DNA of 64,000 bases from Blastopirellula marina (GTDB taxonomy: Bacteria > Planctomycetota > Planctomycetia > Pirellulales > Pirellulaceae): NCBI RefSeq assembly GCF_002967765.1, contig NZ_PUHY01000015.1, forward strand, positions 558,001 to 622,000. Reading direction: 5' to 3'. The position numbers and the translations under genes are program-made. Positions 9,247 to 18,200 of the stretch are shown here, piece by piece; the first letter of the stretch is position 1, and every line of letters starts with the position of its first letter. The notes beneath the pieces are model-generated. The model made no database searches. It was given only the letters and a program-made list of their open reading frames with translations, and had not been told where the DNA came from.

Positions 9247-10188
9247 ATGCCAGCCGAGCTCCTAAGCCTCGTATCCGAGTTAGAGTCAAATATTAATCAG
9301 GTGGTGGTGGGAAAAGCAGACGTGGTACGAAAGTGCCTGATTGCGCTTCTCTCTGGCGAACATATCTTGTTGGAAGACGTGCCTGGTGTTGGTAAAACGC
9401 TGGTCGGTAAGGCTTTGGCCCGCAGCTTGTCGGGACACTTCTGTCGCCTTCAGTTCACGCCGGACTTGCTGCCGAGTGACATCGTTGGTTCGAACATTTT
9501 CAACTCGAAAACGAACGAGTTCGTCTACCATCCAGGGCCGATTTTCTCGAACATCGTCATCGCGGACGAAATCAATCGTTCGTCGCCTCGGACGCAAAGT
9601 GCCCTGTTAGAAGCAATGAGCGACCAACAAGTTTCGGTCGACGGCGAGACGCACAACTTGCCCAGTCCATTCATGGTGATCGCCACGCAGAATCCATTCG
9701 AGTTTGAAGGGACTTATCCGCTGCCGGAAAGCCAGTTGGATCGCTTTCTCATGCGAATCTCGATGGGGTATCCCGATCGAGCGGCAGAACGGGTGATCAT
9801 GGATTCGCATCGTAATGGCGAACCGGTCAACGATCTCTCGCCCGTGGTCACATGCGAGCAAATTGTGCAGTTGCAGGAAAGCGTTCGCAAGATCGAGATG
9901 AGCGAGGCCATCAGCGAGTACTTGCTCGACATTGTCGACGGAACACGTACCAGCGATGACTTGGAAGTTGGGGCCAGCACGCGAGCCGGGCTAAGCTTGT
10001 TCCGGGCTGCCCAAAGCATGGCGCTGTTGGAAGGGCGTGACTTTGTAGTGCCCGACGACGTCAAACAATTGGCGGTTCCTGTTTTGGCTCACCGCGTGAT
10101 TCCCAAGGGCTTCCTGCATGCTGGTCAACGGGAAGCGGTGGAATCGATGGTGGGACGAATCGTAGACGAGATCTCGATTCCCGTGTAA
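9247..10188 (+). CDS. moxR: MoxR-family AAA+ ATPase
   Basis: A 313-residue AAA+ chaperone-like ATPase of the MoxR/RavA group. Walker A is EDVPGVGKT (about residues 43-51), Walker B is VIADEIN (about 103-109), and sensor/arginine-finger segments follow in NRSSPRTQSALLEAM and ATQNPFEFEGTYPLPESQLDRF, all hallmark MoxR sequences. The C-terminal lid contains GASTRAGLSLFRAAQ. These ATPases are thought to assist folding or maturation of partner proteins with von Willebrand-like or membrane domains. It heads an operon with a DUF58 protein (66 bases downstream) and a TgpA-like transglutaminase, the conserved bacterial arrangement. Confidence 0.95.
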   Translation: MPAELLSLVSELESNINQVVVGKADVVRKCLIALLSGEHILLEDVPGVGKTLVGKALARSLSGHFCRLQFTPDLLPSDIVGSNIFNSKTNEFVYHPGPIFSNIVIADEINRSSPRTQSALLEAMSDQQVSVDGETHNLPSPFMVIATQNPFEFEGTYPLPESQLDRFLMRISMGYPDRAAERVIMDSHRNGEPVNDLSPVVTCEQIVQLQESVRKIEMSEAISEYLLDIVDGTRTSDDLEVGASTRAGLSLFRAAQSMALLEGRDFVVPDDVKQLAVPVLAHRVIPKGFLHAGQREAVESMVGRIVDEISIPV

Positions 10189-10254
10189 CGTGCACCGGGA
10201 CTGGTCGATTTTCTGCGCGATAATTACGACTCCGAAAGGGGGCAGCGATACGCC

Positions 10255-11502
10255 ATGTCGGAGAACAATTCAAGGATCGGTTCCTGGTTTCGTTTTCGCG
10301 GCGTATCGATTACGCGAGAAGGAACCTACTACTTCCTGGTCTTTCTATTCATCCTGGCCGGGGCGATCGTCCGTAGCCGGATCCAGTTGTTGATGCTGTT
10401 GGCCTGTATGCTTCTCGGTCCACTGCTTTACAACGCCTGGGTTGTGTATCGCAGCATGCGATACATAAAGATCATTCGGCGCGTTCCTCATCTGCTCTCC
10501 TGCGGCGAGACTTTTTTCGTCGAACTAACCGCTAAGAATTCAGCACGTCACTCAACGTACGCGATTGTCATCGAGGACCAACTCGTTCAAACGGCTGGCG
10601 TCGATCCAGAGCCACCGAAAAAAGTGGAGGTCTTCTTTGCCAAGGTTGCTAAGCAAGGTGAGTCCACGCTGACCTATAAGGCTGTTATCCGCAAGCGGGG
10701 CAAATATCAGCTCGGTCCTTTGACGGCATCTACCGCATTTCCCTTAGGCTTGATGCGAAACACGCGGCCAGATCCTGTCGTATCAACCGTGGTGGTCATG
10801 CCACGATTAGGCTCGATGACGCCAGCTTGGCGAAGAATGATCCAGCAAGAGCAATCCGGGTTCTCTTCATCACGACGTCAGCATGGTCTTCTGGAAGGTG
10901 ACTTCTACGGCCTGCGAGAATGGCGTTCGGGTGATCCAAAACAATGGATCCACTGGCGGTCGAGTGCCAAGCAAGGTGAGTTAGTCGTTCGCCAGTTTGA
11001 GAAACAGAACCAACAAGACTTTGTGCTATTGGTCGACGCTTGGATTCCGAAAGAGCCAACCCAGGAAGATAAGGATCGCGCCGAACGGATCATCAGCATG
11101 GCCGCTACGGCCGTACGCGACTTAGCTGGCGTTGGCGGTTGTCATTTGCAAATGATTTGCTGTGGCGCTCAGCTAGAAACGATTGTTGGAACGGTTTCCC
11201 AGGCCTACGTCGTCCAAGCGATGCACGACTTGGCGGTACAGGTACCCACGCACAAGCATCCCATCGGCGAGACCTTGCGAGACACGTTGAAAACATCGAA
11301 ACCTGGCTCACGGATCGTCATGCTGACAACTCGTGACATCGATCTGTCCGACACCGAGGTGTTTTCTCGAATCTGGAACGATCCAAAGCTTCGCACTGAC
11401 CTAGGTCGCGTACGAACGATCTCGGCGGGAAGAGACGAAGATAACCAGTTCTTTCATTTGCCTAAGCCTAAGGCCGTCCAGTTGGCGGAGGAAGAATCGT
11501 GA
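10255..11502 (+). CDS. DUF58 domain membrane protein
   Basis: A 415-residue protein with two adjacent N-terminal membrane segments (residues about 25-65) and the DUF58 signature EGDFYGLREWRSGDPKQWIHW at about 214-234, followed by SSAKQGELVVRQFE. The C-terminal half resembles a vWA-like domain (FVLLVDAWIP, then SRIVMLTTRDID). DUF58 proteins nearly always sit beside MoxR ATPases and are considered their clients. Here the gene follows moxR and its stop codon overlaps the GTG start of the tgpA-like gene (GTGA at 11499-11502), suggesting translational coupling. Confidence 0.92.
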   Translation: MSENNSRIGSWFRFRGVSITREGTYYFLVFLFILAGAIVRSRIQLLMLLACMLLGPLLYNAWVVYRSMRYIKIIRRVPHLLSCGETFFVELTAKNSARHSTYAIVIEDQLVQTAGVDPEPPKKVEVFFAKVAKQGESTLTYKAVIRKRGKYQLGPLTASTAFPLGLMRNTRPDPVVSTVVVMPRLGSMTPAWRRMIQQEQSGFSSSRRQHGLLEGDFYGLREWRSGDPKQWIHWRSSAKQGELVVRQFEKQNQQDFVLLVDAWIPKEPTQEDKDRAERIISMAATAVRDLAGVGGCHLQMICCGAQLETIVGTVSQAYVVQAMHDLAVQVPTHKHPIGETLRDTLKTSKPGSRIVMLTTRDIDLSDTEVFSRIWNDPKLRTDLGRVRTISAGRDEDNQFFHLPKPKAVQLAEEES

Positions 11503-13970
11503 GAGTCGAACGACTGTTACAGATTAGCGTAGCGCTTCTTGCCGCCCTAGGTTCGTTACTTTTGGCAATCGGTCAAGGAGGTCAAGCGGCGTTGCCGCTC
11601 ATGGCAACCATGGCCGCATTCTGTTCGGTCTACGTTACCGACATCAAAGGTTGGATCACTCTTAATCGCAATTTGGCCAACTTCGCGGCCTTAATCGCCG
11701 TGCTGTTCTCGTTCTTTGATTTTTGGGATGCGGATGATGCGAAGCTGATCGCCATTGCGAAGCTGCTGATTTACTTGCAGATCGTTCTCTTATTCCAGCC
11801 AAAAACGATTCGCGTTTATTGGCACTTAGCCGTCTTAAGCTTGCTGCAGGTTGTGGTGGCTGCTGCGCTGAATATGGGAGTGAGCTTCGGGCTCATGTTG
11901 ATCCCATACTCGCTGACTGCGTTGACAACGCTTTGCCTCTTCTTTGTGTATCGCGAGACCTTACGCGTCGATCCCGAGCTTCGTGCGGCTCATGATGCCG
12001 TTGAGAATCGACCTTTGTTCTCATTTTTCTCGGGTAAATCGCCTGATCGTGGCGATCTGATCAACGATCCGAATGCGTCGGTCTCACTCGTTGGTCAATT
12101 GCCAGCGAATCTGGCCAATGTCTTCTCGAGCGGCAAGATGTTCGCCCAAGTGCTGAAGATGTCGTTCTTCACGTTGTGCGCGACCGTGATTTTGTTCTAC
12201 AGCTTTCCTCGGTTCGACGAGGGAGGTGCATTTGGACAGTCGTTCGGAGGCGGTTTGGGCACGCAGACTGGTTTTAAGGATCAGATTTCGCTCAACGACA
12301 TGGGCCAGATTCTGCAAAGCGATCAGTTTGTCATGCGAGTGCGCCTAACCGAGGTGAATTCGGGCAAGATCAAGGATACCGAGTACGAACCCTACTTTCG
12401 TGGAACGTCGCTCAGCACCTACTTCCCCAATAGCAAGACTTGGATCGTTGGGAACCTGCGAGAGTATCTCGTTTCCGAGATTAAACCGCCACCGGCCGGT
12501 CAGGATTACGTGCGACAAACGATCGCGACGAATCAGAGCATGCGGTTCGATCGGACGAATGATGGGATCTTACTGTTCAGCATGTACCCAGCTTACGCGT
12601 CGGATCGAACTTCGCCAGATATCGTGGATAATCAAACCTTGGGCGTCATCTCGATGTCCAACGACAAGCGGGCGAATGAGCGGCAGCCAGAAGAGTACGA
12701 ATTGATCGTGCCATGGAACCCATTTGGCACGAAAAGCAACATAATCCCCAACCAACACCCATTGGATGACCGTGAGTTTCGGACCTATCTATACCGCGAT
12801 CTGGTTCAAGTTCCGCTTGATAAAGACTTTGCGAATACGCTCTTTCCTGGTCTGCGAAATCTGGCAGACGAACTAGTTGCCAGTACGCCCGCAGGCGTCG
12901 ATCGGACCGAGCCTAAACACGTGTCGATTGCCCAGCGAATGGAGCGTTACTTCACCTACGATGGTAATTACACGTATTCGCTGCATGTGTTACCTCACCT
13001 GAAGAATACCCGCCTCGATCCAATTGAAGACTTTGTTGTCAATCATAAGACAGGTCACTGCGAGTTCTTCGCCAGCGCGTTGGCCATCATGCTGCGGACG
13101 CAAAGAATTCCAGCTCGTGTAGTGGTTGGCTACAAGGGGGGCGAGTTCAACACGTTTGGCAAGTATTATGCCGTTAAACAGAAGCACGCCCATGCGTGGG
13201 TTGAGTGCTTTTTGACGTCCGATCAGTTGCCCGAGGGCATGAATCCCGACGACTATCCGAACGGCGCCTGGCTGCGGCTAGACCCCACGCCTGCTTCGCG
13301 TCCTTCGCCGAATCGCAAGTCGAGCGGAACCATTCTTGATACATTTCTCGATTGGTTCGACTACGTCGAGCTCGCTTGGCGTGACTACGTAGTCGACATG
13401 AATCAAGATCGCCAAACCAAGGACATCTACAAGCCGCTGACGGATAACCTGGTCAAGCCATTCGAGGGCTGGGTGAATCGCGAGCAATGGATGAAGTTCT
13501 TCCGCGAGTCACTCGAATCGATGGGGATTCACCTAAGCGATAAGATGTTCAGCGGAATTGCCTCGATTTTCACGATGCTAATCTTGCTGGTTTTAGTCGT
13601 CGTATTCGAGGTTGGTCGAACTGTCCTGCGGCACTGGTGGCCGCGTTTGCGAAAGCTATTCGCGAAGTGGTTTCCATCCGATTCCCACCGAGCAGGCTTC
13701 TACTTTAAGCTTGAGAAGATGCTGTCCAAAGCGGGCTGGCGACGCGAGAAGTCAGATACGCCACGCGAATTCATCAATCGCGTGATTGCTGATTGCCGCA
13801 CCCGGAACGTGGGCAGCGAGATGGTTTCGCCGATGTCCGAATTGATCGACTGGTACTATCAGATTCGCTTCGGCGGACGGACGCTGGCTCCCCAACAGCA
13901 GCAAGCTATTGGAGAGCACTTGTTGAAGGTTGAACAGCAGACCGCAGCGATTCGACAGGCTAAACGTTAA
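11499..13970 (+). CDS. TgpA-like membrane transglutaminase (DUF3488/transglutaminase/DUF4129)
   Basis: An 823-residue multi-domain protein. The N-terminal region has several membrane helices (DUF3488-like, residues about 5-160, and another helix near 215-235). A periplasmic transglutaminase core follows with an intact Cys-His-Asp triad: Cys 521 in KTGHCEFF, His 565 in KHAHAWVE and Asp 595 in LRLDPTP. A late membrane helix (about 685-710) leads to a cytoplasmic DUF4129-like tail. This is the standard third member of moxR-DUF58-tgpA operons. In Pseudomonas TgpA is essential, but its substrate is unknown. Its last codons overlap the 3' end of the convergent ychF by 11 bases. Confidence 0.92.
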   Translation: MRVERLLQISVALLAALGSLLLAIGQGGQAALPLMATMAAFCSVYVTDIKGWITLNRNLANFAALIAVLFSFFDFWDADDAKLIAIAKLLIYLQIVLLFQPKTIRVYWHLAVLSLLQVVVAAALNMGVSFGLMLIPYSLTALTTLCLFFVYRETLRVDPELRAAHDAVENRPLFSFFSGKSPDRGDLINDPNASVSLVGQLPANLANVFSSGKMFAQVLKMSFFTLCATVILFYSFPRFDEGGAFGQSFGGGLGTQTGFKDQISLNDMGQILQSDQFVMRVRLTEVNSGKIKDTEYEPYFRGTSLSTYFPNSKTWIVGNLREYLVSEIKPPPAGQDYVRQTIATNQSMRFDRTNDGILLFSMYPAYASDRTSPDIVDNQTLGVISMSNDKRANERQPEEYELIVPWNPFGTKSNIIPNQHPLDDREFRTYLYRDLVQVPLDKDFANTLFPGLRNLADELVASTPAGVDRTEPKHVSIAQRMERYFTYDGNYTYSLHVLPHLKNTRLDPIEDFVVNHKTGHCEFFASALAIMLRTQRIPARVVVGYKGGEFNTFGKYYAVKQKHAHAWVECFLTSDQLPEGMNPDDYPNGAWLRLDPTPASRPSPNRKSSGTILDTFLDWFDYVELAWRDYVVDMNQDRQTKDIYKPLTDNLVKPFEGWVNREQWMKFFRESLESMGIHLSDKMFSGIASIFTMLILLVLVVVFEVGRTVLRHWWPRLRKLFAKWFPSDSHRAGFYFKLEKMLSKAGWRREKSDTPREFINRVIADCRTRNVGSEMVSPMSELIDWYYQIRFGGRTLAPQQQQAIGEHLLKVEQQTAAIRQAKR

Positions 13971-15051
13971 ACAGGAAGTGGCAGATATCGCCGTCGTGCA
14001 TGACGTAGCTCTTGCCTTCGACGCGAAGCTTGCCCGCTTCCCGAATTGCCTTTTCGCTCTTGAAGTGTTCTAAGTCTGCCAAGGAATAGACTTCAGCCCG
14101 GATGAATCCCCGTTCGAAGTCGGAGTGAATCACGCCAGCCGCTTGAGGGGCCGTCGCTCCGACTGGGATTGTCCAAGCACGAACTTCTTTCTCGCCGGCA
14201 GTGAAGTAGCTTTGCAGGCCAAGCAACTTATAGGCTGCTCGTGCTACGACGGCCAATGCTGGTTCTTCCAAGCCAACACTTTCGAGCATCTCGCGGCGAT
14301 CGTCGTCGTCGAGCTCGATCAGTTCCGATTCGATCTTGGCACAAACGGGTACGACCTCGCCGCCTTCTTCCGCGGCCCTGGCTCGGACGCGTTCAACGAT
14401 TTCCCCTTCACCATTAAGGTTGTCTTCGTCGACATTGGCCAGATACAACACGCTTTTGGCGGTCAGAAGTCCGTAGTTTCGCACGATCTTGAACATCTCC
14501 GGATCGTGCCATTCGGCACTGCGGAGCGGCTTGCCATCGGCCAGCAGGGCATGGCACTGGTTCAAAATTTCGACTTTGGCCTTGGCTTCTTTGTCGCCGG
14601 AACGAGCAGTGCGGGTAGCCTTGTCACGCGCCGATTCCACCGACTGAAGGTCGGCCAGCATCAATTCGGTATCGATGGTTTCAATATCGCGAATCGGATC
14701 GACGCTGCCGTCCACATGGACCACGTTGGGCTCTTCGAAGCAGCGGACGACGTGAATGATTGCGTCGACTTCACGAATGTGCGAGAGGAACTTGTTGCCT
14801 AGACCTTCCCCTTCGGACGCCCCTCGCACGATACCGGCGATATCGACCAATCGCAGAATCGCTGGAATCACCTTCTGCGTCTTGATGAAGCTTTGGATCG
14901 TATCGAGTCGCGGATCTGGCACCGGCACCATTCCGACGTTCGGCTCGATCGTGCAGAAAGGATAGTTTTCGCTGGCAATGCCCGCGGCGGTCAGTGCGTT
15001 GAACAGGGTCGATTTACCGACATTCGGCAGCCCGACAATTCCGGCTTCCAT
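13960..15051 (-). CDS. ychF: Ribosome-binding ATPase YchF (Obg/TRAFAC family)
   Basis: Universal YchF/OLA1 family P-loop protein of 363 residues, matching the family length exactly when started at the ATG at 15051 ([20 protein letters not shown]); the open frame extends to 15261 but nothing there is conserved. The G1 motif is GLPNVGKST (residues 7-15), [20 protein letters not shown] is the switch/G3 region, and NVDEDN sits where GTPases have NKxD, consistent with ATP preference. The C-terminus is a TGS domain ([19 protein letters not shown] to [11 protein letters not shown]). It binds ribosomes and acts in translation and stress responses. Convergent overlap with the tgpA-like gene. Confidence 0.97.
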   Translation of the reverse strand: MEAGIVGLPNVGKSTLFNALTAAGIASENYPFCTIEPNVGMVPVPDPRLDTIQSFIKTQKVIPAILRLVDIAGIVRGASEGEGLGNKFLSHIREVDAIIHVVRCFEEPNVVHVDGSVDPIRDIETIDTELMLADLQSVESARDKATRTARSGDKEAKAKVEILNQCHALLADGKPLRSAEWHDPEMFKIVRNYGLLTAKSVLYLANVDEDNLNGEGEIVERVRARAAEEGGEVVPVCAKIESELIELDDDDRREMLESVGLEEPALAVVARAAYKLLGLQSYFTAGEKEVRAWTIPVGATAPQAAGVIHSDFERGFIRAEVYSLADLEHFKSEKAIREAGKLRVEGKSYVMHDGDICHFLFNV

Positions 15052-15142
15052 GAACTCTCGCTTGGTTTGGCAAAAGAGACGATTGCGGGCACAACTTACG
15101 GCAGATTGCCCGAGGGAAACTGCTGATTTTACCGGAAATGAA

Positions 15143-15175
15143 AAAAGCGACCAGTCGTCGTGACCGATCGCTTTT
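15143..15175 (-). terminator. Terminator of the pilus/secretion gene cluster
   Basis: On the minus strand a 14-bp stem (AAAAGCGATCGGTC pairing with GACTGGTCGCTTTT through two G-T wobbles) with a five-base loop is followed by further T residues. It lies about 100 bases past the stop codon at 15271 of the last gene of the prepilin cluster and just upstream of ychF, insulating the two. Confidence 0.85.
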
Positions 15176-15270
15176 CGTGTTAACCAAATCGAGGTTTTCT
15201 TCCCCTCGGCGGGGTCAACGAAAGTTCGCCAGGGGTAAGAACTTAGGCAAACCTCTGGCAACCCTCAAGA

Positions 15271-18200
15271 CTACTCGATGAACCGGCGAAGCATGATCGT
15301 ATCTTCGGAGTTCAAATCTTCACCCGGCAAGTAACCAACGGGAATCGAGCGGTCGATGATGTAGAACGCCCGGTGACGTTCGATCTCGCCGGTATCGATG
15401 CCAAGTTCCTGGCCTAATGCCCATCCATCAGGATGCTGAGCATCCACGGCATGCGGTTCGACCTCGAAGTAGCCCACCGTGATCCAAACCGCAAACACAT
15501 TCGACTGCGTCCCGGCAATGTTCCCCAGTCGCTGATAAGCCTGGTACCGCAGCATGGGGTTGTCGTCGGTTCGGTAGTGGTTGATTTGCGAATTAGTAGC
15601 CGCTGGGTTGGCGAGTCGTAAGTCAAACAGCGGTCGCTGCTCGTCGCCCGTTCCGGAAATCTGCTGCAATGGATCTCGAGATCGAAGCACCGTGGCATCT
15701 GCCGGAGCAACCTTCAATAGATTGGCATTACCACCGGCAGGCAGGTCAGGCACCATCTCCGAAGTTGCCGCAGAGCGGAACGGATTCGAGAATCGCGACG
15801 GGAATTGGTCGCTCGCTAAGCCAGAGCCGTCGAAGCCTTGGCGGTTTGCTTGGAACGTACCCCAGTCAGGGAAACTCGCGAATAGGGATGTATTTTGCCA
15901 GAAGTCGAGACCGAAGATCGAATCGTATACCTTCTTAGCAGGAATCGTATTTAGGTTGATCTTACCTGGTTCACGGAACATCGAGCGTCGATTGAATGGG
16001 AATCCATACCCAGCTCGAGCATCCGTGTCGCTTGAAACCGTATTAAAGTCGTTTACGGAGAACCATTTATAGGTTCCGTTGTAACGCGAAGGAACGGTCA
16101 CAAAATCGAAGATGCGGGCGAGTTGGGCCGACATTTGATCGGTCGAGCTACTCGATGTCAGCGTGTGGGTCTTCACGCCGTGGAAGAAGTTGAGCAAGTA
16201 AGTATAGGGTGCAAAGAACCGATCAACGTTGTCGCCAGCGATTGGTGCCGAGACGTTGTAGGCGTCGGTTTCTGTACCGCTATTTTTCCTTATCAACGAA
16301 TACTCGTAGAGCAATCGCTGAGGCGAACTACTGGGGACCATCATCAAGTCGTACTTGCTGACGAAAGGACTGTTGGCCCAATGGAGCCACGCGTACGGAT
16401 TATTGTTGATGTTGGCGGTGTTACCCGAAGTCGGATCGTACGGGTCGGAAGGTCGCTGCTCAATCGGCATTGGGCTGCCGACGTATGGCAAGTTTGCCGA
16501 AGCACCCCCGATGTTGACTGCATTGGTTAACGGCAACCCGTGACTTCGATTGACATAACCGAGCGTGTGGAGCAACGGCCTACCGAAGTGTTCTTCTGGA
16601 TAGAACGTGGTGTTTCGGGCCGCATTTCGAATCGGTGGTGATTGCTGAAGCGTTTCGGAAATCTGATCTGGATTTCCAATCAACGCGGCCGTCAACTGCG
16701 AAACGACGCCCATGAGGTTGCCGTTGCTCGGCGACTCATTGAGCTCGCCAGCGGTTGGAGGACCAACGGTGCCATCATCACGTTTGCCACGTTCACGACT
16801 ACCAAAGTAGACATTCGTTCCGGCAGCCTGGGCATCAACACCATCTTCTGCGGGGTCGAAATCTTCTGGGTTAACCATGGCGGCACTGCCCGTTCGACCT
16901 TGGGCACCATCTTCGCCGTTGAACACGGTCAAATCGATCGGCATCGTGTCGACGGTGACGTAAGGATTGAGCGTGGTGTTGAACGTCACCCATGGATTGG
17001 CCAACCGCTGGAGAACGGCATCTTTGTAACCTTCTGCAAAGGCAATCGTCCCTGGCGTACTCTTGTCAGGGTAGGTACCGGTCTTGTAGAGCGTGTTGAA
17101 GTTAGAATTCGAGTCGTTCAGCGGATAGTTTGCGTAGGTCGAGCTTGGACCTTCAAACGGAATGTCAGGTGCCGAGTAGGTCGTATCGTCCGTGTAATAC
17201 TGGTACAGACCGCCCATCACGTTGGGATTGGGGTTTTGATACTCGGGAATTGGGTAATAGTTATCTCGCATGGGTTCCGAGATGTTCAGGCCTAGGCCTC
17301 GCGGGGCACCATCTGGGTCAGCAGGTGCCGGCGCGGTGGTCGGACTGAGGTAGTCATCCGGAAGATCCATCGTTACGGCGATTGCCACGTTCTGCTGAAT
17401 CGCAGAGCCAATCGTGGGATAAGGCCGAATCACGTTGGCAGCCGGACCCGATTGTGTCTCACGGAACTGACCGACGCCGTTATTCAAATTGTAGAGCTCG
17501 AGGACGCGCGAACCTTCGATGTTGAACTCTGGTTCGTTGATATCGCGTCGCGAACCAATCACCGTTCGGTTACGCGGAGCAACCACGAAGTAGTTGTTCG
17601 GTGACAGCAAGACATCTGCGGTTCCTCGGTAGCGGAATTCACGATCTCGGCCAGGGGCGAGTGGATCACCAGTTGGCGGGGCGGACAGATTATCGGTCTG
17701 GTAGTCGGCGAAATAGATGACGCGATCGATCTGATAATCTTCCGTTGCCGAAGGAAGCATCTGCATGCCAGCCAGTGCCGACTGCGTGAAGTCCCCACTT
17801 GGGGTTCCGTTTAAGGAATTCGGTTGGAAGTTCATGGTGTCGATGCGATTAGCCATCTCACGCACCATCGAGGCTGGGCCAGCGCCACCGGTCGCTTCTC
17901 GTTCGGTAATCAGCACACGCCAAACCGGAGCACCAGTTCCGCTGTCAGAGCGGCGATTCAAGTGCAACTGACCATTCGCGTTGTACAACTCGAGTGGCAG
18001 CGAGGACGCTGGATTGTTCGAAAGCAAGTTACGTGGGTTGTAGAACTCCAGGAACAAAGAACCTTGAGGAATCTTGTACTGATCCAAGTTCTCGTCGTCG
18101 TTGGTGGTGTCCGTGCCACGCTTGCGGCGTGAGGCATTGTCCCATTCGGTATCTTTCGCACCACGATCGTGGAAAGCTAACGTTTCGGTCATGACCAGAT

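Noticed and set aside
14125-14802. A 225-residue plus-strand ORF opposite ychF
   Set aside because: It is the shadow of the highly conserved ychF gene on the other strand.
13960-15261. A longer YchF with a 70-residue N-terminal extension
   Set aside because: The extension has no conserved features, and 363 residues is the known family length with GLPNVGKST near the start.
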